23,100 bases of DNA from DATLZB01 sp035574175. GTDB taxonomy: Bacteria > Pseudomonadota > Alphaproteobacteria > Rhizobiales > Hyphomicrobiaceae. Both the position numbers and the translations under genes were made by a program. Below the pieces are notes generated by a model. It made no database searches. It saw only the letters and a list, made by a program, of their open reading frames with translations, and was not told where the DNA came from. Position 1 is the stretch's first letter. Each line of letters starts with the position of its first letter. Below are positions 14,188 to 22,048 of this stretch, piece by piece. Location of the stretch: NCBI GenBank assembly GCA_035574175.1, contig DATLZB010000100.1, positions 1-23,100 on the forward strand, written 5' to 3'.

Positions 14188-15156
14188 ATGGAAAATCAGC
14201 CCATACGCACGTACCTCGATTTCGAGAAGCCGATCGCGGAGCTCGAGAGCAAGGTCGCCGAACTCAAGGCCATCAGCGAAGACGGCGGGTCGGTCTCGAT
14301 CTCGGAGGAGATCGCGCGTCTGCAGCAGAAGGCGCAGGCGGCGCTGACGGACACTTACGCCAAGCTCACGCCTTGGCAGAAGACGCAGGTCGCGCGCCAT
14401 CCGAGCCGCCCGCACGCGCTCGACTACATCAACGATCTGATCGAGGAGTTCACGCCGCTCGCTGGCGACAGGTACTTCGCCGAGGACGCGGCAATCGTGG
14501 GCGGTCCGGGCCGGTTTGGCGGGCGCTCGGTAATGGTGATCGGGCACGAGAAGGGCTCTGATACCGAAAGCCGCATCAAGCACAACTTCGGCATGGCGCG
14601 ACCGGAGGGCTACCGCAAGGCCGTGCGGCTCATGGAAATGGCCGACAGGTTCGGGATGCCGGTGATCACGCTGGTCGACACGGCCGGCGCCTACCCAGGG
14701 ATCGGGGCAGAAGAGCGCGGCCAGGCAGAGGCCATCGCCCGTTCCACCGACTGCTGCCTGTCGCTCGGCGTGCCCATCATCGCCGTCATCATCGGCGAAG
14801 GCGGTTCCGGCGGCGCGGTCGCCATCGCCACGGCGAACCGAATCCTCATGCTCGAACACGCGATCTATACAGTGGCCTCGCCGGAAGCGGCAGCGTCGAT
14901 CCTCTGGCGCGACAGCGCGCGCGCCATCGACGCCGCAACCAGCATGAAGATCACGGCGCAGGACCTGATGCAGCTCAAGGCGATCGACGTCATCGTGCCC
15001 GAGCCGATGGGGGGCGCGCATCGCGATCCCGCGCGCGCCACTCGCATGACCGGAGAGGCCATTGCCAAGGCGCTCGCCGAGTTCACCGGCAAGACGCCGG
15101 CGGAAATTCGCAAGCAGCGGCAGGAGCGCTTCCTGGCCATCGGACGCTCACTGTAG
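14188..15156 (+). CDS. accA: Acetyl-CoA carboxylase carboxyltransferase subunit alpha
   Basis: This 322-residue protein is AccA. With AccD it transfers the carboxyl group from carboxybiotin to acetyl-CoA, making malonyl-CoA for fatty acid synthesis. The N-terminal helical region (YLDFEKPIAELESKVAEL) is followed by WQKTQVARHPSRPHALDYI, then the crotonase-fold core with GRSVMVIGHEKG, HNFGMARPEGYRKAVRLM, VDTAGAYPGIGAEERGQAEAIA, and the oxyanion-hole glycines in GEGGSGGAVAI. Length matches E. coli AccA (about 319). No strong ribosome-binding site precedes the ATG. A TTGACA at 14095-14100 could be a -35 box, but no good -10 is present at the right distance. The neighbours are not fatty-acid genes. 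Confidence 0.96.
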   Translation: MENQPIRTYLDFEKPIAELESKVAELKAISEDGGSVSISEEIARLQQKAQAALTDTYAKLTPWQKTQVARHPSRPHALDYINDLIEEFTPLAGDRYFAEDAAIVGGPGRFGGRSVMVIGHEKGSDTESRIKHNFGMARPEGYRKAVRLMEMADRFGMPVITLVDTAGAYPGIGAEERGQAEAIARSTDCCLSLGVPIIAVIIGEGGSGGAVAIATANRILMLEHAIYTVASPEAAASILWRDSARAIDAATSMKITAQDLMQLKAIDVIVPEPMGGAHRDPARATRMTGEAIAKALAEFTGKTPAEIRKQRQERFLAIGRSL

Positions 15157-15315
15157 TGCGCCGAGCACTTCGCCCTTGATTCCCCCCAAAGGTTCGATGC
15201 GTCAGGCGCGGCAGCGGTTGACAGGCGCCCATTGCACAGCAAGAAGGCGCCGGGGTTAGGTTAACGTTGCCTTTACTCTTTCGAATCAAAACGCTCGAAC
15301 CCTCGTGGGGCAGGG

Positions 15316-16293
15316 ATGGGCTGTTCGGGCCTTCTTCGCATGGTTTTGCGTTTTACCGCAGTGGGGCTGGTACTGGCGGGCGCAGTGCTCGCCGGGTCCT
15401 GCAGTCAGGTCGAGCTTTCGCCCGCGCTGCAGCCGTTGTCGCAAGAGACAATGACGCTGCTCGCCAAGCGGGGCATGACGCCGAGCAGCCCGATCTTCGT
15501 GCGCATCTTCAAGGAAGAATCGGAGCTCGAAATCTGGAAGATGCGCGAGGACGGGCGCTTCTACCATTTCAAGACCTACCCGATCTGCAACTGGTCCGGC
15601 ACGCTCGGCCCAAAGCTCCATCAAGGCGACATGCAGGCACCGGAGGGCTTCTACACGGTGTCTGCCAGCCAGATGAACCCCAACTCGCAGTATCATCTAG
15701 CCTTCAATCTCGGCTACCCCAACGCCTACGATCGGGCGCACGGCCGTACCGGCGAGTACCTGATGGTGCACGGCAAATGCCGCTCGGCTGGCTGTTATGC
15801 GATGACGGACGCGCTGATGGAGGAGATCTATGCGCTGGCGCGCGAGGCATTCATCGGCGGGCAGCCGAGCTTCGAGGTGCATGCATTCCCGTTTCGCATG
15901 ACGGATGCCAACATGCAGCGTCATCGCGCGAGCCCGCACTATCGCTTCTGGAGCATGCTCAAAGAAGGCTACGACCACTTCGAGGTGACGCGACAGCCTC
16001 CCTCCGTGGCCGTGTGCGAGCGCCGCTATGTCGTCAACGTCAGGTGGAGCGGCGGCGAGCTATCGCGACTTAACCCGAAAAGCCTGTGTCCGCCGTTCGA
16101 ACGGCCGCCGGTAGTCCCGTTCACTCCACTGGAGTGGACGCAGCGCGCAAGTGCGGAGTCCCCGCTTGTCGGCACGAGGATGCGCAGCGCCACAACGCGC
16201 GGCGAGCCGGGCAACGGTTCCGGCGCATTCGCTCAAGCAAAGCTCGGGCGGATGTTCGGACTGGGCGCCTCGCCGGGGTCAATGAGCGATTAA
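15316..16293 (+). CDS. YafK-family L,D-transpeptidase, first of a tandem pair
   Basis: This 325-residue exported protein is a murein L,D-transpeptidase of the YkuD fold, YafK/ErfK-like type. An N-terminal hydrophobic segment (residues 9-27) is followed by GSCSQ. The cysteine there does not sit in a perfect lipobox, so either a lipoprotein or ordinary signal cleavage after VLA is possible. The catalytic domain spans about 58-240: IFVRIFKEESELEIW, YPICNWSGTLGPKL, GDMQAPEGFYTV, LGYPNAYDR, then the active site HGKCRSAGCYAMTD with H152 and C160. Such enzymes form or edit 3-3 cross-links, or attach proteins to peptidoglycan. The C-terminal tail (about 255-325) is low-complexity. GGGGCAGGG lies directly before the ATG. 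A paralogue follows after 164 bases. Confidence 0.92.
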   Translation: MGCSGLLRMVLRFTAVGLVLAGAVLAGSCSQVELSPALQPLSQETMTLLAKRGMTPSSPIFVRIFKEESELEIWKMREDGRFYHFKTYPICNWSGTLGPKLHQGDMQAPEGFYTVSASQMNPNSQYHLAFNLGYPNAYDRAHGRTGEYLMVHGKCRSAGCYAMTDALMEEIYALAREAFIGGQPSFEVHAFPFRMTDANMQRHRASPHYRFWSMLKEGYDHFEVTRQPPSVAVCERRYVVNVRWSGGELSRLNPKSLCPPFERPPVVPFTPLEWTQRASAESPLVGTRMRSATTRGEPGNGSGAFAQAKLGRMFGLGASPGSMSD

Positions 16294-16457
16294 ACCGCCG
16301 AGCGCACCTACTCGCCTCTCCCCAATCGTTGTGCTGTCGTTGGGCCTTCGGCGATCCTCTAGTCATATAGCTGGGGATCGACGGGGCCGCTGTCGCCAAT
16401 TGGGCGGCCGCCGGCGCTACACTGCGTTCGGCTCTGCAACGCAAGGGTGGGAAACAT

Positions 16458-17507
16458 ATGGGGGCGCTGCGTCATATCGTGTTGGCTCTCGGGTGGCTGG
16501 TGCTGGGAGGGGCAATGGCCGCCCTGGCCCCCTGGCCAGCGCGGGCGGTGATTATCGAGCTCCGCGATGTTGCCCTGGACCGGATAGAGCGCCAGCGGGC
16601 GTTCATTGAGGGAGCCCTGCCCCTGCCGGGCACGCCCAACCTCGCCGAGCTCGACGCGCGACTGGAACACAAGGGGCTGAAGCTTGGGGCCCCGCTGTTC
16701 ATCCGCATCTTCAAAGCGGAGTCGGAGCTCGAGGTCTGGTTGCGCCAGGGCGAGCGGTTCGTGCTGCTCGACAGCTACCCGATCTGTCACTGGTCAGGGT
16801 CCATCGGCCCCAAGCTCTCCGAGGGCGACATGCAGACCCCGGAGGGTTTCTACACGGTCGGTTTGCGTCAGCTACATCATAGCGGACGCTGGCCTCGCTC
16901 CCTCAACCTCGGCTACCCCAACACGTACGATCGCGCCATGCTGCGAACTGGGTCCTATATCCTGTTGCACGGCGGCTGCTCCTCCAGCGGATGCTTCGCC
17001 ATGACGGACCCAGTGATGGACGAGATTTACAAGCTGGCGCGCGCAGCGTTGCGAGCGGGGCAGCGCCAGGTCCACGTGCACGTGTTTCCCTTCCGCATGA
17101 CCGAGGACAACCTGGCAGCGCACGCAGCAGCCCCGTGGATCGAATTCTGGCGCGAGTTGAAGCCGGGCTACGATGCGTTCGCGGCTACCGGCCTACCGCC
17201 GCGCATCAGCGTGTGCCAGAGACACTACGTGGTCGAGCCTTCCCGCGCGCCCGACCTCGTAAATCATGGCATCGCGGTCGATTGCCCGGCGCCGCGTGAG
17301 GGGGCGCAAGCGTGGAGCCCGCTATCCTCCTCCTTCACCACCAGCGCCATCGGGCGGGCGAGTGAGGGCGCCAACCTCGGTCAGGTCCGGCTTCGGGACG
17401 GCGCGCGGCACTCGGGCTCGCATCACGCAACGGGCCGGGGTCCGGTCAACTCCGCGAGCGACGAGCGGCCTGAACGATACGGCGTTGCAACGCTCAATCG
17501 TGACTAG
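16458..17507 (+). CDS. YafK-family L,D-transpeptidase, second of a tandem pair
   Basis: This 349-residue paralogue of the upstream gene has a signal peptide (residues 1-30, cleavage after ARA). An extra 40-residue helical stretch (LRDVALDRIERQRAFIEG) comes before the same catalytic domain: LFIRIFKAESELEVW, YPICHWSGSIGPKL, GDMQTPEGFYTV, LGYPNTYDRA and HGGCSSSGCFAMTD with H171 and C179. Both copies keep all catalytic residues, so both should be active. The shared core is very similar. The N-terminal extensions and the C-terminal tails, both serine-, arginine- and glycine-rich, are unrelated, which suggests different localisation or partners. A GGGTGGGAAA precedes the ATG. It is probably an old tandem duplication. 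Confidence 0.92.
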   Translation: MGALRHIVLALGWLVLGGAMAALAPWPARAVIIELRDVALDRIERQRAFIEGALPLPGTPNLAELDARLEHKGLKLGAPLFIRIFKAESELEVWLRQGERFVLLDSYPICHWSGSIGPKLSEGDMQTPEGFYTVGLRQLHHSGRWPRSLNLGYPNTYDRAMLRTGSYILLHGGCSSSGCFAMTDPVMDEIYKLARAALRAGQRQVHVHVFPFRMTEDNLAAHAAAPWIEFWRELKPGYDAFAATGLPPRISVCQRHYVVEPSRAPDLVNHGIAVDCPAPREGAQAWSPLSSSFTTSAIGRASEGANLGQVRLRDGARHSGSHHATGRGPVNSASDERPERYGVATLNRD

Positions 17508-17728
17508 CCGAGCGCGGCTTTCGAGCGGCATCCCATCCGTTTCAGCCACGCGCGCGTGCTGTTGCCCGCGCACAACGGGCCACGCCGAATAGAGCGCAGC
17601 CGGGCCGGAGCCCCGCCGCCTGGCCGCATGGGCCAGACTATGATGATATGGGGTTACGGGGTTCGGTTAAGCTTTGGCCGGCCCTGACGGCAAGTGCATA
17701 GGTCGCATCTCCTTATAAGCTCCGAAAA

Positions 17729-18880
17729 ATGCTTACAGCGTTCCGAACCACGCGACGTGCGGTTCTGGCCGGACTGCTGACGCTCACGGCGTCCGCCGCC
17801 TCGGCAGGGGCAGAACCGGCAAGCGTCAATGACATCGCCAGGTTTCTTGCAGGATTGCCGCTTTCTGCCGGTTCCCCCCTCGAGCCGCTGACGCGCGGGC
17901 CTGGCTGGCAGCGGCATGCAGCCCAACTCGATGCCGCCTGGAAGGAGATCGAACAGCGACAGTTGGGGCGCATTCGGGTTTGGGCCGCACGATACCTGCC
18001 GGAGCCCCAACCGGTGCTGTTCTACATGTTCAGCGGCCCAGACTTTCTTTATGCCAACGCGTTCTATCCGAGCGCATCGACTTACGTGCTGAGCGGACTG
18101 GAGCCGGTCGGGAACGTGCCGGAACTCATGAGCCTGCCGCACGGCTCGATGCTGCGCGGGCTCAACCAAATCCGGGAGTCGCTCGCAACGGTGCTGAGCT
18201 TTAGCTTCTTCATCACGGAGGACATGAAGGCAAAACTGAACGCCGGCGAGTTCGCCGGCACGCTGCCCATCCTCCACGTGTTCCTGGCGCGAGCGGGCAA
18301 GACGATCCGGGAGACGAGCTTCCTCAGACTGGACAAGGAAGGAGTCGAATTGCCGGTTTCGAGCCGCGCGGCCGCGAGCGGCGCCAACGGCGCAAGGATC
18401 ACTTTCTCGGACGGCGATGGGCGCACGCAAACCCTCTACTACTTCAGCACCGACCTTTCGGACGGCGGCGTCCGGCAAAGCGGATTTCTCAAGTTCTGCG
18501 AACGGCTCGGCACCGGGGACGGGCTTATCAAGAGCGCGTCCTATCTGCTGCACCTCGGCTCGTTCTCGAAGGTCCGCGAGTTCCTGCTCGCGAACAGCGC
18601 AACAATCGTGCAGGACGACTCCGGCATTCCGATCCGTTACTTTGCAGCCGACCGCTGGGCGCTCCAGGTGTTCGGCACCTATCGTGCTCCGATCAGCATT
18701 TTCAGCCAGCACCGACAGGAGGCGCTCGCCAAGCTGTTCCGCAAGGGGGAAGCGACGCCCATAGACTTTGGCATCGGCTATCGCTGGCGTCCGCACGAGG
18801 CAAACCTGCTGCTCGCGGTACGGAGGCAGGCGCGGGCCGACAACGATCGAGGATGGGGCATTGATCCGTGGAAAGATTAA
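17729..18880 (+). CDS. Exported protein of unknown function with a twin-arginine-like leader
   Basis: I do not recognise this family. The 383-residue protein starts with TTRRAVLAGLLTLTASAASAGAE. The paired arginines directly before a hydrophobic core resemble a Tat signal, although a Sec signal is also possible. The mature part looks like one alpha/beta domain without membrane helices: aromatic-rich stretches PVLFYMFSGPDFLYANAFYP and YVLSGLEPVG, GSMLRGLNQIRESLATVL, then YYFSTDLSDGG, SASYLLHLGSFSKVREFLL and ADRWALQVFGTYRAPI. No catalytic motif stands out. There is no ribosome-binding site. TATAAG at 17714-17719 ends nine bases before the ATG, so a leaderless transcript is possible. It lies between the L,D-transpeptidases and rlpA. 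Confidence 0.8.
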   Translation: MLTAFRTTRRAVLAGLLTLTASAASAGAEPASVNDIARFLAGLPLSAGSPLEPLTRGPGWQRHAAQLDAAWKEIEQRQLGRIRVWAARYLPEPQPVLFYMFSGPDFLYANAFYPSASTYVLSGLEPVGNVPELMSLPHGSMLRGLNQIRESLATVLSFSFFITEDMKAKLNAGEFAGTLPILHVFLARAGKTIRETSFLRLDKEGVELPVSSRAAASGANGARITFSDGDGRTQTLYYFSTDLSDGGVRQSGFLKFCERLGTGDGLIKSASYLLHLGSFSKVREFLLANSATIVQDDSGIPIRYFAADRWALQVFGTYRAPISIFSQHRQEALAKLFRKGEATPIDFGIGYRWRPHEANLLLAVRRQARADNDRGWGIDPWKD

Positions 18881-19220
18881 TTACCTAAAGGCCCGATATG
18901 GCGGGTACGTTATATTCGATCCGGGCGTAAGCACGCGCCGCGCGCAAATGTACGGTGAATGGCGTTCAGTTTTTTCAGTTGACTGAGCAAGTCGGCGGTG
19001 ATGTCTTTCCTGCCGTCGGACAAAACCCATCCAAAGTTCCATCGGCGACAGAGCATGTTCCGGCGCTTGAGTGCGGCGGTGTGTTAGCAGGCGACGGTCG
19101 AGAGCCCGCCAGAAGGCTCCGGCAAGGAAACGCAAAGCGCAGGCGTGGGGCCGCCTGTCGCATCCCATCATGGGCTCTTCCCACACTGCCGGCCTGTCGC
19201 TTTCGATCATCGGAGGTGTC
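18881..19220 (+). promoter_or_regulatory. 340-base gene-free leader region upstream of rlpA
   Basis: No gene is supported here. The right half (19090-19200) can fold. GAGCC and GGCTC flank an eight-base loop at about 19101-19118. The run GGAAACGCAAAGC follows. Then GCGCAGGCG and CGCCTGTCGC form a stem of about nine pairs with one bulged base at about 19137-19162. A TCAGT-TG-ACTGA palindrome lies at about 18976-18987. The ACGCAAAGC string recalls part of the c-di-GMP-I riboswitch core, but the rest of that consensus is missing. Promoter position is unclear. Confidence 0.35.
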
Positions 19221-19910
19221 ATGAAGACGTTGATGTTGTCGGTGTGTGCGGCGTCAATTGCGTTGGGGTTCAGCGCGGGGGCGGCGCAGGCGGAGTTCTC
19301 GCGCGAACTCATGTACAATTTCGAAACCGGCAAATGGAACGATGTTGATGGCAGGTCGCGCGCGCGCGAGCGGGTTGAGCGCGACATCGACGAGGCAATC
19401 CTCGGCGAGGAAGAGTACGATCACGAGGCAGATGCGCCGCGCCAGCGGGCGAGGCAGCGGTCAGCTCGACAGCCCCGCCCGGCCGCCAAGGTCGAGCGGC
19501 GCAGCACGCGGCGGGCAGCGCCCACCGACGTCGTCGAGCGAGGGACGAGACGGGCCAGCCGCGCGGCAGCGATCGGCGGCGGGCGCTTCGTGCGTCGCAC
19601 CGGGTCAGCGGCCGCGTCCGGCAGCGGCCAGGTCTCCGGCATCGCCTCCTATTACTGGCAGCCGCAGCGCGTCGCCTCAGGTGGCTGGTTCAATCCCAAT
19701 GCGATGACGGCAGCCCACAAGACGCTTCCCTTCGGCACACGAGTGCGCGTCACCCATGCACGCACCGGCCGCTCGGTGGAGGTTACGATCAATGATCGCG
19801 GACCTTTCGTCCGCGGCCGGGTGATCGACCTGTCGAGGGCGGCCGCGGCAGCGCTCGGCATGAGAAGCGCCGGCCTCGCCCCGGTCAAGATCGACGTGAT
19901 CGGACGCTAG
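19221..19910 (+). CDS. rlpA: RlpA-like septal ring lytic transglycosylase
   Basis: This 229-residue protein has a signal peptide (cleavage after AQA at 24) and a C-terminal double-psi beta-barrel domain of the RlpA type at about residues 137-228. Visible marks are VSGIASYYW, MTAAHKTLPFGTRVRVTH, the conserved EVTINDRGPFVRGRVIDLS containing the catalytic-type aspartate D192, and AAALGM. RlpA proteins cleave glycan strands lacking stem peptides at division sites or poles. There is no SPOR domain. Instead residues 25-136 form a charged linker, acidic at 55-70 and strongly arginine-rich at 73-126, which may bind the cell wall or membrane. The ATG at 19221 has GGAGG seven bases upstream, so the open frame before it is not used. 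No lipobox is seen, unlike E. coli RlpA. Confidence 0.92.
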   Translation: MKTLMLSVCAASIALGFSAGAAQAEFSRELMYNFETGKWNDVDGRSRARERVERDIDEAILGEEEYDHEADAPRQRARQRSARQPRPAAKVERRSTRRAAPTDVVERGTRRASRAAAIGGGRFVRRTGSAAASGSGQVSGIASYYWQPQRVASGGWFNPNAMTAAHKTLPFGTRVRVTHARTGRSVEVTINDRGPFVRGRVIDLSRAAAAALGMRSAGLAPVKIDVIGR

Positions 19911-19929
19911 GCCGTTCGGGCCACTCGTC

Positions 19930-19954
19930 AGCAGGCGCCTCCCAGGTGCCTGCT
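19930..19954 (+). terminator. Hairpin after rlpA
   Basis: AGCAGGCGCC at 19930-19939 pairs with GGTGCCTGCT at 19945-19954 (ten pairs, one a G-T wobble) across a five-base loop, 19 bases after the rlpA stop. The following CTGCTTTGC is only weakly T-rich. Confidence 0.55.
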
Positions 19955-19980
19955 CTGCTTTGCAGCGAACGTGGCGGCGC

Positions 19981-20000
19981 CGATGCCGGCTCCGGCATCG
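19981..20000. repeat. Perfect inverted repeat in the rlpA to sugar dehydrogenase gap
   Basis: CGATGCCGG at 19981-19989 is mirrored by CCGGCATCG at 19992-20000 with only two bases between, so in RNA the tip would open to a small loop. It is one of three strong hairpins in this 316-base gene-free gap (19911-20226). Confidence 0.5.
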
Positions 20001-20159
20001 GGCTGCCCGCTCGTGCCGGATCACGGCATTGGTTCGCGGGGCTGCTGGCGATCCGGGCGGGCTGGTGTGTTTTTTGAGACGGCTCGCGACGGATGTTCCC
20101 TCCCGCCGCCGTTCAGCCGGTGCTGCGCCGTTCGACCGACCATCTGAAGGCGCAGTGCT

Positions 20160-20201
20160 GGAGCGCCTCCTACCCGCAGTTCGAGGCGCTCCTTCTGTTT
20201 T
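20160..20201 (+). terminator. Rho-independent terminator facing right, between rlpA and the convergent sugar dehydrogenase gene
   Basis: GGAGCGCCTC at 20160-20169 pairs perfectly with GAGGCGCTCC at 20183-20192 across a 13-base loop, followed on the + strand by TTCTGTTTT (20193-20201). Hairpin plus T-tract make this the most convincing terminator in the window. Leftwards it has no T-tract, although the stem itself lies 35 bases after the dehydrogenase stop and could still define that transcript's end. Confidence 0.65.
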
Positions 20202-20226
20202 CCGCACCCGGCGTCTGTCTGCTCCC

Positions 20227-21369
20227 CTACCGCGGCAAAAGCCTCAGCACCCGCCCGTTGGAGCTGTCGGTCAACACATAAAGAGCGCCATCGGGGCCTT
20301 GCCTGACGTCGCGGATGCGCTCGCCGAGGTTGGCGAGAAGGCGCTCCTCGCCGACCACCTGTTCGCCATCAAGCACGAGCCGAGCCAAATGCCGGCCGGC
20401 CAGGGCGCCGACGAACAGGTTGCCCTTCCAGGCCGGCGCCAGGTCGCCCGTATAAAACGCCATGCCCGATGGCGCGATCGAGGGGTCCCAGTAGTAGATC
20501 GGCTGCTCCATGCCCTGCTTGTGGGTGCCGACGCCGATCCTGGCACCCGAATAGTGCCGACCATAGCTGATCACCGGCCAGCCGTAATTCTTGCCGGCTT
20601 GCGGGATGTTGATCTCATCGCCGCCCCGGGCCCCGTGTTCGACGATCCACAGCTTACCGGTATCTGGATGGATGGCGGCCGACTGTGGGTTGCGGTGCCC
20701 GATGGACCAAACCTCGCCGGCCCAGCCGGACAACCTCGGATTGTCAGCCGGAACAGAGCCGTCCGCATTAACGTGCACCACCTTGCCGAAGTGGCTCGCC
20801 GGGTTCTGCGCCTCCTCAGGGGCCGACGCCCGTTCGCCGAGAGTTACAAACAGCGTGCCGTCCCGTGCGAAGGCGAGGCGCGATCCAAAGTGCATGGCGG
20901 AGGCGTAATCGGGCTTCTGGCGGAAGATCACCTCCACGCCGTCGAGCCGCCCGCCGTTGGCGCCAACGGTCAGCGTTGCCCTGGCCACGGACGTGCCGTT
21001 CTTGCTCCCCTCGCGCGGCTCGGAGTAGCTGAAGTAGATGCGCCGGCTCGCGACAAAGTCGGGCGCGAGCGCCACGTCGAGCAGTCCGCCCTGGCCGCCG
21101 CGCGCCACTTCGGGCACGCCCTCGAGCGGCTCGGAAAGGCCGCCGTCGCGATCAACGATCCGCATTCTGCCGACCCGTTCCGTCACCAGCATGCGGCCGT
21201 CGGGGAGGAATTGAAGCCCCCAGGGATTGGCGAGCCCAGTGGCAACGGTTTCGACCTTGACGGCCAGGCTCTGGCGCGGGGTCGGCGCATCGGTGATCTC
21301 TGCAAAGGCAGGTGCCTCAGCGCAAAGCAGTGCGGCGGGAAGGGCAAGGCGAGCGACAGCGCGCGTCAT
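20227..21369 (-). CDS. Exported PQQ-type aldose sugar dehydrogenase (Asd/YliI-like)
   Basis: This 380-residue six-bladed beta-propeller belongs to the GSDH/glucose-sorbosone dehydrogenase family (PF07995), which includes E. coli YliI. These periplasmic enzymes oxidise aldoses with PQQ. A signal peptide (cleavage after AFA at 23) is followed by GLANPWGLQFLPDGRMLVTER, GGQGGLLDVALAPDF, ASAMHFGSRLAFARDGTLFVTLGER with the catalytic-type H160, GHRNPQSAAIHPDTGKLWIVEHGARGGDEIN, NYGWPVISYGRHYSG, and PSGMAFYTGDLAPAWKGNLFVGAL. The ATG at 21369 has GTGGGAA upstream; an ATG at 21396 would add nine residues but its GAGGGA is too close. No PQQ synthesis genes are in the window. It lies 56 bases after the small methyltransferase gene and may share its transcript. 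Confidence 0.9.
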   Translation of the reverse strand: MTRAVARLALPAALLCAEAPAFAEITDAPTPRQSLAVKVETVATGLANPWGLQFLPDGRMLVTERVGRMRIVDRDGGLSEPLEGVPEVARGGQGGLLDVALAPDFVASRRIYFSYSEPREGSKNGTSVARATLTVGANGGRLDGVEVIFRQKPDYASAMHFGSRLAFARDGTLFVTLGERASAPEEAQNPASHFGKVVHVNADGSVPADNPRLSGWAGEVWSIGHRNPQSAAIHPDTGKLWIVEHGARGGDEINIPQAGKNYGWPVISYGRHYSGARIGVGTHKQGMEQPIYYWDPSIAPSGMAFYTGDLAPAWKGNLFVGALAGRHLARLVLDGEQVVGEERLLANLGERIRDVRQGPDGALYVLTDSSNGRVLRLLPR

Positions 21370-21425
21370 GATCGTGTTCCCACTGTTGAGCGGCATTCCC
21401 TCATTAAGGGCGGCGCGTAGCGGAA

Positions 21426-22037
21426 TTAAAGCGCCGGGGGATCGTTCAGCCAGATGTGATCGGGTCCGACCGCGGCAATGCGCTGGAGCACGCGGAGCGG
21501 ATTGCCCTCCTTCACCGTTTCGAAGGCGATCGGCGTGAGCTTCGGCGCCACGGCGCCAATCAGTTCTCCCGGACGCAACAGGAAGGCCGGGTTGCCCGGC
21601 TTGCCATAGCGCTCGTTGCCGGCTGCGAACGTCTCGTAGATCAAGATGCCGTCGCGAGCGACCGCGCCGACGATATCGGGCAGTATGGGCCGCCACAGGT
21701 AATTGGTGACGATCACGCCATCGAAGGCCTGCCCCGCCAGCGGAAAAGGCCGGCCGTCCTCCAGATCGGCTGCCACAAGACTTGCGTCCGGGCGGCCCTC
21801 GAGATCGCCGACTCCAGACAAATCGCGATCGATCCCGGTGACGGACAGGCCCCGCTCGAGGGCGAGCCGCAGGTGGCGGCCGCGGCCGCACGCCACGTCA
21901 AGCACACGGCCGCCGGGCCGTACGCCGGCAATGAAGCGGATCACCCACGGCGAAGGCGGCAATGGGCCTTCCGCCGACTTGCAGCCTACTGTCATGCCCC
22001 TATTGTCGCAATTGAGTTTAGGGCTCGCATTCGCCAT
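21426..22037 (-). CDS. Small class I SAM-dependent methyltransferase
   Basis: This protein of 203 residues or fewer has a methyltransferase core: motif I RVLDVACGRGRHLRLALERG (residues 44-63), acidic GIDRDLSG, VAADLEDGRPFPL, and FDGVIVTNYLWRPILPDIV followed by GILIYETFAAGNERYGKP. The last element is common in TehB/UbiE-like methyltransferases of unknown substrate seen across Alphaproteobacteria. There is no signal peptide, so it is cytoplasmic. The ATG at 22037 leaves only 11 bases to the divergent dapF start. An ATG at 21995 preceded by AGGGG would give a 53-base gap and a 189-residue protein with the motif intact, so the true start is open. It is co-oriented with the sugar dehydrogenase gene downstream. 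Confidence 0.85.
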   Translation of the reverse strand: MANASPKLNCDNRGMTVGCKSAEGPLPPSPWVIRFIAGVRPGGRVLDVACGRGRHLRLALERGLSVTGIDRDLSGVGDLEGRPDASLVAADLEDGRPFPLAGQAFDGVIVTNYLWRPILPDIVGAVARDGILIYETFAAGNERYGKPGNPAFLLRPGELIGAVAPKLTPIAFETVKEGNPLRVLQRIAAVGPDHIWLNDPPAL

Positions 22038-22048
22038 ATATCGTCGCG

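Noticed and set aside
15218..15246. TTGACA upstream of the first L,D-transpeptidase gene
   Set aside because: No acceptable -10 hexamer lies 16-19 bases downstream.
17654..18796. A 380-codon open frame on the - strand
   Set aside because: It is antisense to the exported unknown protein, which has a proper signal peptide. The antisense translation lacks hydrophobic structure or motifs.
19120..19142. c-di-GMP-I riboswitch before rlpA
   Set aside because: Only the ACGCAAAGC string matches; the GNRA-capped helix, its receptor and the flanking conserved bases were not found. It is kept only as a low-level finding.
20160..20192. tRNA-like end (AGTTCGAGGCGCTCC with a matching GGAGCG)
   Set aside because: The paired ends are only 33 bases apart, with no room for D and anticodon arms. 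The hairpin plus T-tract reads as a terminator.
19960..21420. A 486-codon open frame on the + strand
   Set aside because: It lies antisense to the sugar dehydrogenase, whose protein shows clear family motifs. The + strand translation is low-complexity without recognisable domains, a common effect of high GC.
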